30,560 nt of DNA from CAYJXJ01 sp964374095 (GCA_964374095.1 CAYJXJ010000039.1:1-30560); one strand, 5' to 3'. Shown: positions 7,844 through 18,225, counted from the first letter of the stretch. Translations and numbers: made by a program. The notes: generated from the sequence alone by a model not told the origin.

Positions 7844-9684
7844 ACGACTCAGCCGTGCCGAACCAAGACCACCCCGCCGCCGCGCATCCGCTGACGCGCG
7901 AGGCGCTGGCCGCCTGCCGGGATTTCCTGACGGGGCTCTCCTCGGCCGTCAAGCTGGTTTCGCTCTACCACGCCGCCCATCCCGTCGCCAGCGCGGGCCT
8001 GCGCGAGACCGCCCCGCTCTTGACCCGCCTGCTCCAAGAGCTGCGGTGCGCCGAAGCGGTATTCAGCCTGGCCGACGGCCGCCTCCTGGTCAACGGCGCG
8101 GTATTCGCCGAGGCGGGGCAGATTCCCGACGCCCTGATCGAGGCGTTCCGGCGCTACCGGGTTCAAAGCCTGGCCCTCTCGAGCCTCACCCAGGCCCACG
8201 AACTCGTCGCCTTTTGCGAACTGGCGGCGCTGCCCGCGGCAAAGACCGGCGACACCGACGTGGCCCGGTTCCTTCGCCAGCGCGGGGTCCAACACCTGCG
8301 CCTCGAGTCCCACCATTACGCCCGGGTCGTCAAACCCGCGGCCGCAGCGCCCCCGGTCCCGGCCCAGCCCAAGCCCCCGGCCCCCCGGCCGGCGCCGCCG
8401 CTCCCCGAACCCGGGGCGGGCTTTGGCAACTTCATCAAGGGCCTCGTGGACCAGGCCGTCGCGGACCCGCAGGAGCGCGCGAAACTCTACGGCCAGATCG
8501 TCAGGACGGTCAAGGACGCTCTCGACGCCCGCGTCAATCAGGCGACCACCCAACTGCGCGGCGAGAAGCAGATGGCCGTCAACGAACGCCTGCGCACGGA
8601 AAGCGTGATGGAGACCGTCGCGGACGGCAAGGTGGTCGTCGACAAGCAGGGCAAGGTCCTCCACATGGACGCCGTCGCCGAGGAGATCGCGGGCCGCCGG
8701 CTCAACGACATGGCCGGCAAGCCCATCATGGATTCCATCAATTCGGAAGAGCAGATGGTCGCGCTCTCAAAGGGCATGAATCTGACCCCGGGCCAGCCCG
8801 CCAATCTCGAAGTCGATGTCGCCGGCGACCCGGGCCTGATGGAGACCCTGCGCCGCTCCACCGCGTTGGTTCAGGACGAGCAGGGCCGCGTGGTCGGCAC
8901 GATGGGCGTGGTCCCCTACATCACCAAGCTCCGGGAAGCCCAGAAAATGCAGGAGGAGTTCATGTCGAGCGTGACTCACGAACTGCGCGCCCCGCTGGCC
9001 TCCATCTGCTCGACGCTCGAGCTCATGAGCGAGACCACGGCCGCCAAGCTCAACGACCAAGAGCGGCGCTTTCTCGAGATCAGCTGCCGCAACAGCATGC
9101 GCCTGCGCCAAATCATCGACGAGATCCTCGACTTCTCGAAGATCCGCTCGGGGCAGATGGCGGTCCATCCCGCGCCGACACTTGTGCTGGACATACTCCA
9201 GGAAGCGGCGGACGGCATGCGGCCATGGGCCAATACCAAAAAGATCGCGCTCCGCATCTCTCTCCCTTCGGGCCTGCCGCATGTCATGGCCGACCCCGTC
9301 CGGGTCGTCCAGGTCGCCACCAATCTCATCTCCAACTCCATCAAGGCGACTCCGGAGGGCGGCTCGATCACTTTGTCGGCCCGTCAGGACGGGGAAGGCC
9401 CGAACTCCGTCGTCGCGATCTCGATCACCGACACCGGCTGCGGGATCGACAAAGCCGACCAGGACCGCATCTTCGAGAAGTTCTTCCAGCCCCTCAGCGC
9501 CGGCTCCCGCCGCAAGGGAGGGGTGGGCCTGGGCTTGGCCATCGTCCACGACTTGATCGAACGCCACGGCGGTAGGGTTTGGATCGAGAGCGAGCTTGGA
9601 AAGGGCTCGACCTTCTTCTTCAGCCTGCCGGTCCACGTGCCCGATTCCCTCGGGCCCGTGGGCGAGGACCTGCGCCTCCAATAA
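7840..9684 (+). CDS. PAS-type sensor histidine kinase
   Basis: The 614-residue protein has no clear membrane segment. Residues 1-165 form an uncharacterised sensory region, followed by an Ala/Pro linker (165-195), a helical segment, a PAS-like domain (about 255-365, starting VMETVADGKVVVDKQGKV), a HisKA domain with the phospho-accepting His380 in SSVTHELRAPLASIC, and an HATPase domain: N box NLISNSIKAT (about 495-504), G1 box DTGCGI (531-536), F box IFEKFFQP and G2 box GVGLGLAI (561-568). It is therefore an orthodox soluble kinase with no receiver of its own. The receivers of Rec-PilB in the same operon and Rec-MBL upstream are the natural candidates for phosphotransfer. It is translationally coupled to the TPR gene. 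Confidence 0.92.
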   Translation: MNDSAVPNQDHPAAAHPLTREALAACRDFLTGLSSAVKLVSLYHAAHPVASAGLRETAPLLTRLLQELRCAEAVFSLADGRLLVNGAVFAEAGQIPDALIEAFRRYRVQSLALSSLTQAHELVAFCELAALPAAKTGDTDVARFLRQRGVQHLRLESHHYARVVKPAAAAPPVPAQPKPPAPRPAPPLPEPGAGFGNFIKGLVDQAVADPQERAKLYGQIVRTVKDALDARVNQATTQLRGEKQMAVNERLRTESVMETVADGKVVVDKQGKVLHMDAVAEEIAGRRLNDMAGKPIMDSINSEEQMVALSKGMNLTPGQPANLEVDVAGDPGLMETLRRSTALVQDEQGRVVGTMGVVPYITKLREAQKMQEEFMSSVTHELRAPLASICSTLELMSETTAAKLNDQERRFLEISCRNSMRLRQIIDEILDFSKIRSGQMAVHPAPTLVLDILQEAADGMRPWANTKKIALRISLPSGLPHVMADPVRVVQVATNLISNSIKATPEGGSITLSARQDGEGPNSVVAISITDTGCGIDKADQDRIFEKFFQPLSAGSRRKGGVGLGLAIVHDLIERHGGRVWIESELGKGSTFFFSLPVHVPDSLGPVGEDLRLQ

Positions 9685-9713
9685 CGGGAAGCGCAGGAAC
9701 GCCGGGAACGGCC

Positions 9714-10238
9714 TCAAACGGCCAGCAGATCAACGTCGAAGGGCGTCTCGTTGACGACCAGATTGAAGGAGCGCCCGCCCGCCTCGCCGTAGGCCTCGGT
9801 TTTTTCCCCCAGCGCCGCCAGCCACCGCGAAAATCCGCCGTCCGGCCAGGAGAGGATCTCGAGCCGCTCGGACCGCCCCAGCTTCTCATCCACGTCGGCC
9901 CGGAGCCGCCCGGCCTCCCGGTGGGTCGATTTGAGAACGACCAGACGCGCCCCCGGACAGCGCCGCACGAGCTTATTGAGCTTGTGCCAGGCGACGTTGC
10001 CGCACTCGACCCACAGGCGGACGGCGCCCCCCTCATCCAAAGCCATCAGATCGGGAATGAACTCCTGGTCGGCAAGGGCCGGGTGCTTGGAGCTCGCCCC
10101 GACGACCGGATCGAAATCCCAGAATAGAAGGTAGGCGGCGAGTTTAAGGGCCAGGTGCTCGCCGGTCTCGGTGGCGCCGGGCACGAGCAGGAGCTTGCGC
10201 GCCCCGCCGTTGACGTGCAGGTCGCAGCGGATCTTCAT
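9714..10238 (-). CDS. yaeQ: YaeQ-like protein
   Basis: The product (174 residues from the ATG at 10238; a TTG at 10256 would add six) resembles the YaeQ family in layout: an N-terminal strand region, an ETGEHLALKLAAYLLFWD segment matching the SETxxxxxLRLLAW region of YaeQ, a WVECGNVAWHKLNKLVRR segment equivalent to LWIELGxPxxxxIKKA, and a C-terminal DVDLLAV. YaeQ has a PD-(D/E)XK nuclease-like fold of uncertain role. The gene converges on the histidine kinase, 29 bases from its end, without a visible terminator. Recognition rests on the spacing of motifs rather than high identity. Confidence 0.65.
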   Translation of the reverse strand: MKIRCDLHVNGGARKLLLVPGATETGEHLALKLAAYLLFWDFDPVVGASSKHPALADQEFIPDLMALDEGGAVRLWVECGNVAWHKLNKLVRRCPGARLVVLKSTHREAGRLRADVDEKLGRSERLEILSWPDGGFSRWLAALGEKTEAYGEAGGRSFNLVVNETPFDVDLLAV

Positions 10239-10253
10239 GGTCCGGTTTGAATT

Positions 10254-10270
10254 CAACCATTAAGCGGTTG
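10254..10270. repeat. Inverted repeat between yaeQ and the permease gene
   Basis: CAACC (10254-10258) and GGTTG (10266-10270) flank seven bases, and a near-palindrome around GAATTC (10244-10258) overlaps it. The divergent spacer 10239-10337 is more AT-rich than its surroundings and could hold an operator. This is a suggestion only. Confidence 0.25.
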
Positions 10271-10323
10271 ATTTTGTATACACCCAGATCACCCGTATGC
10301 CCCCCCGCACCCCGCGCCTATAG

Positions 10324-10329
10324 TACAAT
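10324..10329 (+). promoter_or_regulatory. -10 box of the APC permease gene, leaderless
   Basis: TACAAT (overlapping TATAGT at 10319-10324) ends eight bases before the GTG at 10338. The predicted transcript starts at the GTG. No -35 hexamer stands out. Confidence 0.45.
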
Positions 10330-10337
10330 CCCTCTCC

Positions 10338-11645
10338 GTGGCCGGACTATCCCGCGAACTGGGCCTGACCGCGCTGATCCTCTACGGGGTCGGCGATATC
10401 CTCGGGGCCGGAATCTACGCCCTGGTCGGCAAGGTGGCCGGCATCTCGGGGACCTCGGCGTGGATATCCTTCCTGGTCTCGGCGGCCCTGGCCGCGGTCA
10501 CGGGCCTGACCTACGCCGAGTTGGCCTCCCGCATCCCGCGCGCCGCCGGCGCCGCGGCCTATTGCGCCGAAGCCTTCCCGCGCCCCCTGATCGGCTACCT
10601 CGTGGGATTCTTCGTGCTGGCCAGCGGCGTTACATCCACGGCGGCGGTGTCGTTGGCCTTCCACGGCTACCTGAAGGTATTCCTGGATATCCCGCAATTG
10701 CCCGCGGCCCTGGCGCTGATTCTCTTCATGAGTTGGATCAGCTTCCGGGGCATCCGCGAGTCCACGGGCCTCAACAACGTATTCACCCTCATCGAGGTCT
10801 CCGGACTCCTGACCGTCATCGCCTACGGACTCGCCTATGCCGCCCGCCAGCCGGAGGGCGCGCTCCTGGCCCGCTTGGAGCCCTCCCACGGAGTCCTGCC
10901 GATACTCTCGGGGGCGACGCTGGCCTTCTACGCCTTCATCGGCTTCGAGGACCTCGCCAACCTGGCCGAGGAGGCGCGCGATCCCCAACGCGACATCCCG
11001 CGGGCCATCCTCGCCGCGGTCGCGATCTCGACTGCGATCTATCTCACGGTGATCTGCGTGGTGCTTTGGGCCATGACTCCGGACGAGGCGGCCAAATCCA
11101 CCACCCCTCTCCTCGACGTTCTCAGGATCGCGGGCTCGGGGATTCCGGCCAAGGTCTTCGCGCCCGTGGCGCTCTTTGCGGTGTGCAACACCGGCCTCGC
11201 CAACCTGGTCATGGCCTCCCGTCTGCTCTACGGGATGGCCGGACAGGGAGTCGTTCCCGCGCCGCTCGCGGCCATCCACCCGGTCCGCAGGACCCCGCAC
11301 CGAGCCGTGCTCGCGGCCATGGGGCTTTGCGTCGCCTTGGTCCTCACCGGCGGGGTGACGGTGATGGCCCAGACCACGAGCCTGCTTCTCATCCTGGTCT
11401 TTGCCGCCCTGCACGCCGCCCTCATCGTGCTCCGGCGGCGTAATCCCTCGCCCGCGGGAGTCTTCCATGCGCCCGCCTTCGCCCCCTACGCGGGGATCGG
11501 GGTGTGCCTGCTGATGGCGTCCCAGGCCCCCGGGAAGGCCTACGGGCGCATGCTCCTAGTCCTGGGAGTGGCGCTGGCCTTCTACCGGGCCGCCGACCCC
11601 CTCGGCCGACTCTACGCCCGTACCGTCGAACCTAAGGGGACCTAG
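10338..11645 (+). CDS. APC-family amino acid/amine permease
   Basis: The 435-residue integral membrane protein has about twelve hydrophobic segments. The first unwound helix carries the signature GVGDILGAGIYALVGKVAG, followed by AELASRIPRAAGAAAY, as in amino acid-polyamine-organocation transporters; a FIGFEDLANLAEEARDPQRD segment matches the family's conserved stretch around helix six. It should import an amino acid or related amine by cation symport or exchange; the substrate cannot be told. The GTG start is supported by the -10 box eight bases upstream and by the placement of the first membrane helix. The gene stands alone, with yaeQ divergent and an AT-rich region following. Confidence 0.9.
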   Translation: MAGLSRELGLTALILYGVGDILGAGIYALVGKVAGISGTSAWISFLVSAALAAVTGLTYAELASRIPRAAGAAAYCAEAFPRPLIGYLVGFFVLASGVTSTAAVSLAFHGYLKVFLDIPQLPAALALILFMSWISFRGIRESTGLNNVFTLIEVSGLLTVIAYGLAYAARQPEGALLARLEPSHGVLPILSGATLAFYAFIGFEDLANLAEEARDPQRDIPRAILAAVAISTAIYLTVICVVLWAMTPDEAAKSTTPLLDVLRIAGSGIPAKVFAPVALFAVCNTGLANLVMASRLLYGMAGQGVVPAPLAAIHPVRRTPHRAVLAAMGLCVALVLTGGVTVMAQTTSLLLILVFAALHAALIVLRRRNPSPAGVFHAPAFAPYAGIGVCLLMASQAPGKAYGRMLLVLGVALAFYRAADPLGRLYARTVEPKGT

Positions 11646-11703
11646 TTTCGAGCCGCGTCCCAGGCCGCCCAACGCGTGCCGCGGCTTTGACCACACGCAA
11701 CAC

Positions 11704-11743
11704 TTGACTTAAAGACTATTATATATGATACTTTATATAAGTC
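11704..11743 (+). promoter_or_regulatory. AT-rich promoter with overlapping inverted repeat for the DUF4143 gene
   Basis: TTGACT (11704-11709), a 17-base spacer and GATACT (11727-11732) form a sigma70-like promoter about 20 bases ahead of the ATG at 11759. GACTTA (11706-11711) and TAAGTC (11738-11743) are inverted around it, and AAAG/CTTT sits inside, so a regulator could cover the promoter. A second -10-like CATAAT (11747-11752) ends six bases before the ATG. The run 11700-11760 is far more AT-rich than the rest of the window. The remaining 11646-11699 shows nothing else. Confidence 0.5.
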
Positions 11744-11758
11744 CGTCATAATTAAATC

Positions 11759-12916
11759 ATGTTTAATAGGCTGATTCGCCTGCCGCGCAACTCCAGTTTC
11801 TTCCTATTCGGCCCGCGAGGAACAGGAAAGACCTCCCTGCTCAAAGCGCGCCTCAAGGACCCCGCGGTTTTCTATATGGACTTGCTCGACCCGGAGACAT
11901 TTCAAACCTTGAGCCTTCGCCCCAAAACCCTGATTGAGCGGCTGAACGCCCTGCCTCCCGGGGTCGACTGGGTTGTGATCGATGAAATCCAGAAGCTTCC
12001 AACCCTTCTGGACCTCGTGCATCAGCAAATCGAATCGAGCCGCCTGCGCTTCGCCCTGACCGGCTCCAGCGCCCGAAAACTCCGGCATGGGAGCGCCAAC
12101 CTCCTGGCGGGGAGGGCTTTCGTCAATCATCTATTCCCTCTTACCGCGCGGGAAGTCGGAGAGTCGTTCTCGCTTGAGGCGGCGCTGCGCTGGGGAACGC
12201 TGCCGCGCCTCTTCGCGCTCGATGGCGATGAGGACAAAAGCGACTTTCTGCGAAGCTACGCCCATGTCTACCTGCAGGAAGAGATCACCCAAGAGCAGAT
12301 CGTCAGGAAACTAGAGCCGTTCCGCCGCTTCATCTACACGGCGGCCCAGATGAGCGGCCAGATCGTCAACTTCTCGAAAATCGCGCGCGAGGCCGGGATA
12401 ACGGTCCCCACGACGCAGTCCTATTTTCACATACTCGAGGACACCCTCGTCGGCTTCCTCCTTGACCCGTTTCACGAATCGGTCCGGAAGCGGCAGCGAG
12501 GCAATCCCAAGTTCTACTTCTTCGATACCGGCATACAGGCGGCGCTGTCCCATACCCTGACCGTCGGACTGGCGCCGCGGACCTATGCTTTCGGCGTGGC
12601 CTTCGAGCACTTCCTCATCAACGAAATCCATCGCCTGCAATCCTACGCCAAGAAGGATTGGCGCCTGTCGTATCTGCGCACGAAGGATGGGGTCGAGATC
12701 GACCTGATCATCGAGCGCCCGGGGCTCAAGCGGGCGTTGGTGGAGATCAAATCGACCGAGCGCGTGGGGCCCGAAGAGGCGCGCGCGCTCAAACGCTTGG
12801 CGCCGGACATTCCCGACTCCGAAGCATTCTGCCTGTCGCTCGACCCGGCGCCCAAGATTATCGAGGGGGTGACGTGCCTGCCTTGGCAGCGGGGGCTCGT
12901 CGAGCTGGGCCTGTAG
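11759..12916 (+). CDS. DUF4143-type AAA ATPase (intact)
   Basis: The 385-residue protein has an N-terminal AAA_14 domain with Walker A GPRGTGKTS (18-26, Lys24), Walker B VVIDEIQKLP (Asp75, Glu76) and a sensor-like ALTGSSARKLR. A winged-helix-like middle (about 200-240) precedes a DUF4143 C-terminal domain with YFFDTGIQAAL, AFEHFLINEI and a PD-(D/E)XK-like core (GVEIDLI, Glu313, Asp315; ALVEIKST, Glu329, Lys331). The family is widespread, often horizontally moved and of unsettled function; these proteins occur alone or in toxin-antitoxin-like settings. The AT-rich promoter with an overlapping palindrome and an adjacent gene scrap suggest an acquired locus. Confidence 0.9.
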   Translation: MFNRLIRLPRNSSFFLFGPRGTGKTSLLKARLKDPAVFYMDLLDPETFQTLSLRPKTLIERLNALPPGVDWVVIDEIQKLPTLLDLVHQQIESSRLRFALTGSSARKLRHGSANLLAGRAFVNHLFPLTAREVGESFSLEAALRWGTLPRLFALDGDEDKSDFLRSYAHVYLQEEITQEQIVRKLEPFRRFIYTAAQMSGQIVNFSKIAREAGITVPTTQSYFHILEDTLVGFLLDPFHESVRKRQRGNPKFYFFDTGIQAALSHTLTVGLAPRTYAFGVAFEHFLINEIHRLQSYAKKDWRLSYLRTKDGVEIDLIIERPGLKRALVEIKSTERVGPEEARALKRLAPDIPDSEAFCLSLDPAPKIIEGVTCLPWQRGLVELGL

Positions 12917-12966
12917 CCTGAAACGGAATCGTTCCCACATCAGAATGCTGGAGACCCTCACCAGAA

Positions 12967-13104
12967 CCGGACCTGCGCGAGCAAACCGAGGCCTATGCCC
13001 GGCTCCTCGGAGCCAAGATGCCCGATCGCATGGTAGGAACCCCCGACGTGGACGCCCTGGGCGCCGAGATCCGCGCCATGAAGCACCGCTGCGCGGTTCC
13101 GTAG
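12967..13104 (+). pseudogene. Possible C-terminal gene remnant
   Basis: Between the DUF4143 stop (12916) and the next gene (13179) one frame reads a protein-like string ending at a TAG at 13102-13104: EPDLREQTEAYARLLGAKM, then a PDRMVGTPDVDALGAEIRAMK stretch. It has the GC-rich third positions of real genes here but no start codon or ribosome site. It is probably the tail of a gene lost when the neighbouring ATPase gene arrived. I do not recognise the family. The remainder of 12917-13178 holds only the promoter of the next gene. Confidence 0.3.
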
Positions 13105-13164
13105 CACGCGGGCCCTCGACCGGCCCCCCGCCGTCGCGTCCCCTAGCATGCTATCGGCTCCGAA

Positions 13165-13173
13165 TGATACCAT
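13165..13173 (+). promoter_or_regulatory. Extended -10 box of the SYLF lipoprotein gene, leaderless
   Basis: TGATACCAT reads as an extended -10 (TG, one base, TACCAT at 13168-13173) that ends five bases before the ATG at 13179. Confidence 0.4.
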
Positions 13174-13178
13174 GTCCC

Positions 13179-13754
13179 ATGATCTCCGGAATTTCACAAG
13201 TCCTTCGAACCGGCTTGGTCGGTCTCCTGATCCTGACGGCCTGCAACACCCCCAAGGGCGTGACGCGGGCCGACAAGCAGGGGCATGTCCTGAAAATGTC
13301 GAGCGAGACCCTCGCCAAGCTCCATGCGCAGAAGCCCGAGACCAAGGCCATGATCAAGAAGGCCGCGGGCTACGGCGTGTTCAGCAGCATCGGGACGCAC
13401 GTCTTCGTGCTCGCGGGCGGGAGCGGGTATGGGGTCGTGGTCGACAACGCGACGGGCAAGAGGACGTTCATGAAGATGCGGTCCGTGGGATTCGGCCTGG
13501 GGATGGGCGTGAAGGACTTCCGCGCGGTCTTCATCTTCAAGAACAAGCGGGCGCTCCAGGATTTCGTCGAGAAGGGCTGGGAGTTCGGCGGGCAGGCCGA
13601 CGCCGCCGCCAAGTCGGGGGACAAGGGCGACGCCGTGGCCGGCGAGGCCTACCTCGAGAGCGAGATCGCCGTTTATCAGATCACGGAAGCGGGGCTCGCG
13701 CTGCAGGCCACGGTCGCCGGGACGAAGTACTGGCGGGACAAGGACACGGACTGA
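13179..13754 (+). CDS. SYLF/Ysc84-domain lipoprotein
   Basis: The 191-residue product has a lipoprotein signal with lipobox LTAC (Cys22). The rest is a SYLF (Ysc84/DUF500) domain: AAGYGVFSSIG, a glycine-rich GGSGYGVVVDNATGKRTFMK segment, VGFGLGMGVKDFRAVFIF, WEFGGQADAAAK and a C-terminal YQITEAGLALQATVAGTKYW. SYLF domains bind phosphoinositides in eukaryotes; bacterial lipoprotein forms are common and their role is not established, with membrane lipid binding likely. The gene converges on the VanX-like gene with 13 bases between them. The lipobox fixes the ATG choice. Confidence 0.88.
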   Translation: MISGISQVLRTGLVGLLILTACNTPKGVTRADKQGHVLKMSSETLAKLHAQKPETKAMIKKAAGYGVFSSIGTHVFVLAGGSGYGVVVDNATGKRTFMKMRSVGFGLGMGVKDFRAVFIFKNKRALQDFVEKGWEFGGQADAAAKSGDKGDAVAGEAYLESEIAVYQITEAGLALQATVAGTKYWRDKDTD

Positions 13755-13767
13755 TCAAGGCCTTCGG

Positions 13768-14406
13768 TCACCAGCTCCAATCCAGGAGCGGCGCCTTCTC
13801 CCAACCCCGGAAGTCGAAGTGCCACCATTCGGTCGGCAATCCCAAGAAGCCCTCGCGCTCCATCGCGGCTTTCAGAAGCGCCCTATTGTCCCCGGCAGCG
13901 CCGGGCGCGGGGAAGTCGCGGTGGGCCTTCTCGGAGAAATCATCGTACGCCGAGGGCATGGGAAGCTCCCGGCCTTCGCGGTCGACCAAGGTTAGATCAA
14001 CCGCGAATCCCCTGTTGTGCCGTGAGCCTTTGTTGGGATTGGCGACATATCTTTCGTCCGGGACCAACTCCCAGAACTTCTTCTGGACGGAGAGCGGGCG
14101 GTAGCAGTCAAGCACCCTCAGACCGAGTTTTCTCGGTCTGAGGGCCATTTGGACCCGCCTGAGCGCCTCAGCCGTTTCCTGTCGTAAGAAACAAGCCCCG
14201 GAATCGTAGATCTTTTTCCCCGTGAAATTGTTGGTCGTCGCGTAGCGGATGTCCTGGGAAATGGAGGGATCCAGGACCGCGACATCGACCAACTTATGGC
14301 GCGCCGGCGCCTGCCTCGCGGCGCCCGCGCTTCCAGAATGATCGGAGGCGCAGGCGCCCAACGCGGCCAGCAGGAGGCTAGGCCAGCTTTTTGAGCTGAG
14401 CTTCAA
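13768..14406 (-). CDS. VanX-type D-Ala-D-Ala dipeptidase, lipoprotein
   Basis: The 212-residue product starts at a TTG inside the end of the peroxiredoxin gene (29-base overlap) with a lipoprotein signal, lipobox LGAC (Cys19). The mature part is a zinc dipeptidase of the VanX/DdpX family: DIRYATTNNFTGK, the CYRPLSVQKKFW arginine segment, the zinc motif SRHNRGFAVD (the SxHxxGxAxD signature) and the catalytic/third-ligand pair in EWWHFDFRGW. It hydrolyses D-Ala-D-Ala, here probably in the periplasm for peptidoglycan turnover rather than vancomycin resistance, since no vanH or vanA is nearby. It is the last gene of the glnN-mrp-peroxiredoxin unit. A perfect 13-base inverted repeat lies in its coding sequence (14115-14144). 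Confidence 0.9.
   Translation of the reverse strand: MKLSSKSWPSLLLAALGACASDHSGSAGAARQAPARHKLVDVAVLDPSISQDIRYATTNNFTGKKIYDSGACFLRQETAEALRRVQMALRPRKLGLRVLDCYRPLSVQKKFWELVPDERYVANPNKGSRHNRGFAVDLTLVDREGRELPMPSAYDDFSEKAHRDFPAPGAAGDNRALLKAAMEREGFLGLPTEWWHFDFRGWEKAPLLDWSW
14115..14144. repeat. Perfect 13-bp hairpin inside the VanX-like gene
   Basis: CCCTCAGACCGAG (14115-14127) and its exact complement CTCGGTCTGAGGG (14132-14144) flank TTTT. It encodes the ordinary-looking segment LRPRKLGLRV, just before the conserved CYRP motif, so the protein is not disrupted. Confidence 0.85.
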
Positions 14407-14863
14407 CCTCGCGGTAATCGCGCTCCTTGGTGATGTCGGCCTCGACCTTGACCCAGGCGACCTTGCCGGCCCTGTTGATGAGCACCGTGGCGCGCTGGGA
14501 GATGTTGGCGCCGGGGTGGAACAGCCCGTAAGACTTGGTCACGGCCCGGTGCATGTCGGCCAGGAGGCGGTGCTTGAGCCCCAGCTTCTCGGCCCAGGCC
14601 TTGTGGGACCAGACGGAGTCGATGGATATCGCGGCGACTTCGGCGTATTGACCGAAGCTGGAGAGATCCTGCGTGAAGCAGGCGTTCTCCTTAGAGCAAG
14701 TCGGGCTCCAGTCGAGGGGGTAGAAGAAAAGCGCCACGGGCTTCTTGCCCAAGTAGTCCTTGAGGCGGAAGTCCTTCTTGTCCTGATCGGGCAGGGTGAA
14801 ATCCGGCGCGGGCGTTCCCACGGCCCGGGGCGTCGTTTCGGGTGCGGCGGTCGCGGTCGTCAT
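14378..14863 (-). CDS. Thioredoxin-fold peroxiredoxin (BCP/AhpE-like)
   Basis: The 161-residue protein has the peroxiredoxin core GTPAPDFTLPDQD, LFFYPLDWSPTCSKENACF and ISIDSVWSHKAWAEKLGL. Cys56 in SPTC is the peroxidatic cysteine, and Cys62 in the same helix could resolve the disulfide, as in atypical two-cysteine enzymes. It reduces hydroperoxides in the cytoplasm using thioredoxin or a similar donor. GGAG seven bases before the ATG is a good ribosome site, as expected for an internal operon gene. The gene starts 15 bases after the mrp stop and ends inside the VanX-like gene. Stop codon is TAG. Confidence 0.92.
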   Translation of the reverse strand: MTTATAAPETTPRAVGTPAPDFTLPDQDKKDFRLKDYLGKKPVALFFYPLDWSPTCSKENACFTQDLSSFGQYAEVAAISIDSVWSHKAWAEKLGLKHRLLADMHRAVTKSYGLFHPGANISQRATVLINRAGKVAWVKVEADITKERDYREVEAQLKKLA

Positions 14864-14878
14864 GTCGTTTCTCCTAGG

Positions 14879-15969
14879 TTATTTTTTCGCGGTTTCACGG
14901 ATCTTGAGCGGCGGCGTCGCCGCGGCGCGCTGGCTCACGGCGGCCGCGACCTGGCGGGAGATCTCCCGGAAGGCCTTGGCCGGGGCCGAGGCCGGCTGCG
15001 ACACGGCCACCGGCTTGCCGACCTCGCCGGACTCGCAAACCGTCGGGTCCAGCGGAATACTTCCCAAGACGGGAACGCCGTAGCGGGCGGACAGGGCCTT
15101 GCCGCCGCCCCGCGAGAAAACGGCGCTGGCCTTGCCGCAGCCCGGGCAGAGGAACTCCCCCATATTCTCGACGATCCCCAGAAGCGGAACATTGAGCTTG
15201 GCGAACATCGCCGCGGCCTTGCGAACATCCGACAGGGCGATGGTCTGGGGGGTCGTCACGATAACCGCGCCCATGAGGGGGACCGATTGGCACAGGGAGA
15301 GCTGGACGTCGCCCGTACCGGGCGGCAGGTCGACGATCAAATAGTCGAGGTCGCCCCAAAGCACGTCCTTGAGGAATTGGGTCACCGCCCCGTGCAGCAT
15401 GGGTCCGCGCCAAATCACCGGAGCGTCGGGATCCATCAAAAAGCCCATGGACATGAGTTTGACGCCGTGAGCCTGCGGCACCTCGAGCTTGTTGCCGCCC
15501 ACGGCCTTCGGGGCGCTGCCCTCGAGCCCGAGCATCTGCGGCTGGTTGGGCCCGTAGATGTCGGCGTCCAAGAGCCCCACGCGGGCTCCGTCCAATGCCA
15601 GGGAGACGGCGAGGAAGCAGGCCACGGTGGACTAGCCCACCCCGCCCTTGCCGCTTCCTACGGCGATGATGTTGCGCACCCCCGGAGGCATGACGGAGGC
15701 CAGCCGCGGGTCCTGGCGCACCGCGGCCTTCATCTCGATGAGCACGTCGGTCACGCCGGGCACCTTCAGAATCGCCTCGCGCGCCTCTTTCTCCATCTGG
15801 GCCTTGAGCGGGCATGCCGGGGTGGTCAGCACGTAGTCGAAAGCGACCTGCCCCCCCTCCACCGATAGGTTCTGCACCATGCCGAGCGAGACGATATCCT
15901 TCATGAGCTCCGGCTCCTGGCAGGAGCGGAGGGCCTCAAGAACCGCATCCTTCGTCGGCGTCGATCCCA

Positions 15970-15970
<1 letters not shown>
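14879..15970 (-). pseudogene. mrp: mrp/apbC with in-frame amber at the P-loop lysine
   Basis: Read through one TAG (15634-15632), this is a full-length Mrp/ApbC/NBP35-family Fe-S carrier ATPase of 363 codons. Residues 1-85 form a DUF59/MIP18-like domain (LEALRSCQEPELMKDIVSLG), followed by the deviant P-loop. The normal GKGGVGKST motif reads GKGGVG-stop-STVA: the lysine codon AAG has become TAG by one base. The rest is intact (LLDADIYGPNQPQMLG, DYLIVDLPPGTGDVQLS, cluster-binding CPGCGKAS). Translation would end after 112 residues; restart at the GTG at 15625 would give a protein lacking the P-loop. The GTG start at 15970 overlaps the glnN stop (TAGTG). Neighbouring genes glnN and the peroxiredoxin use TAG as a real stop, so recoding is unlikely; a sequence error remains possible. 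Confidence 0.9.
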
Positions 15971-18189
<2,219 letters not shown>

Positions 18190-18225
18190 ACATCCTGCGG
18201 TTTCGCGGGCTTAAGCCGCCTTTTT

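Noticed and set aside
13768..14406. Vancomycin resistance locus
   Set aside because: Only a VanX-like lipoprotein is present; no vanH, vanA/B or vanRS genes are nearby, so cell-wall turnover is the simpler role.
15632..15634. Recoding of TAG as an amino acid in mrp
   Set aside because: glnN and the peroxiredoxin in the same operon end at TAG with family-typical C-termini, so TAG acts as a stop here; no suppressor tRNA is seen in the window.
14516..15868. 450-codon plus-strand open frame
   Set aside because: It is the antisense shadow of mrp and the peroxiredoxin, kept open by high GC content.
18203..18225. Plus-strand terminator formed by the GGCTTAAGCC palindrome and TTTTT
   Set aside because: No plus-strand gene ends there; the stem needs a bulge, and the palindrome is better explained as part of the glnN leader.
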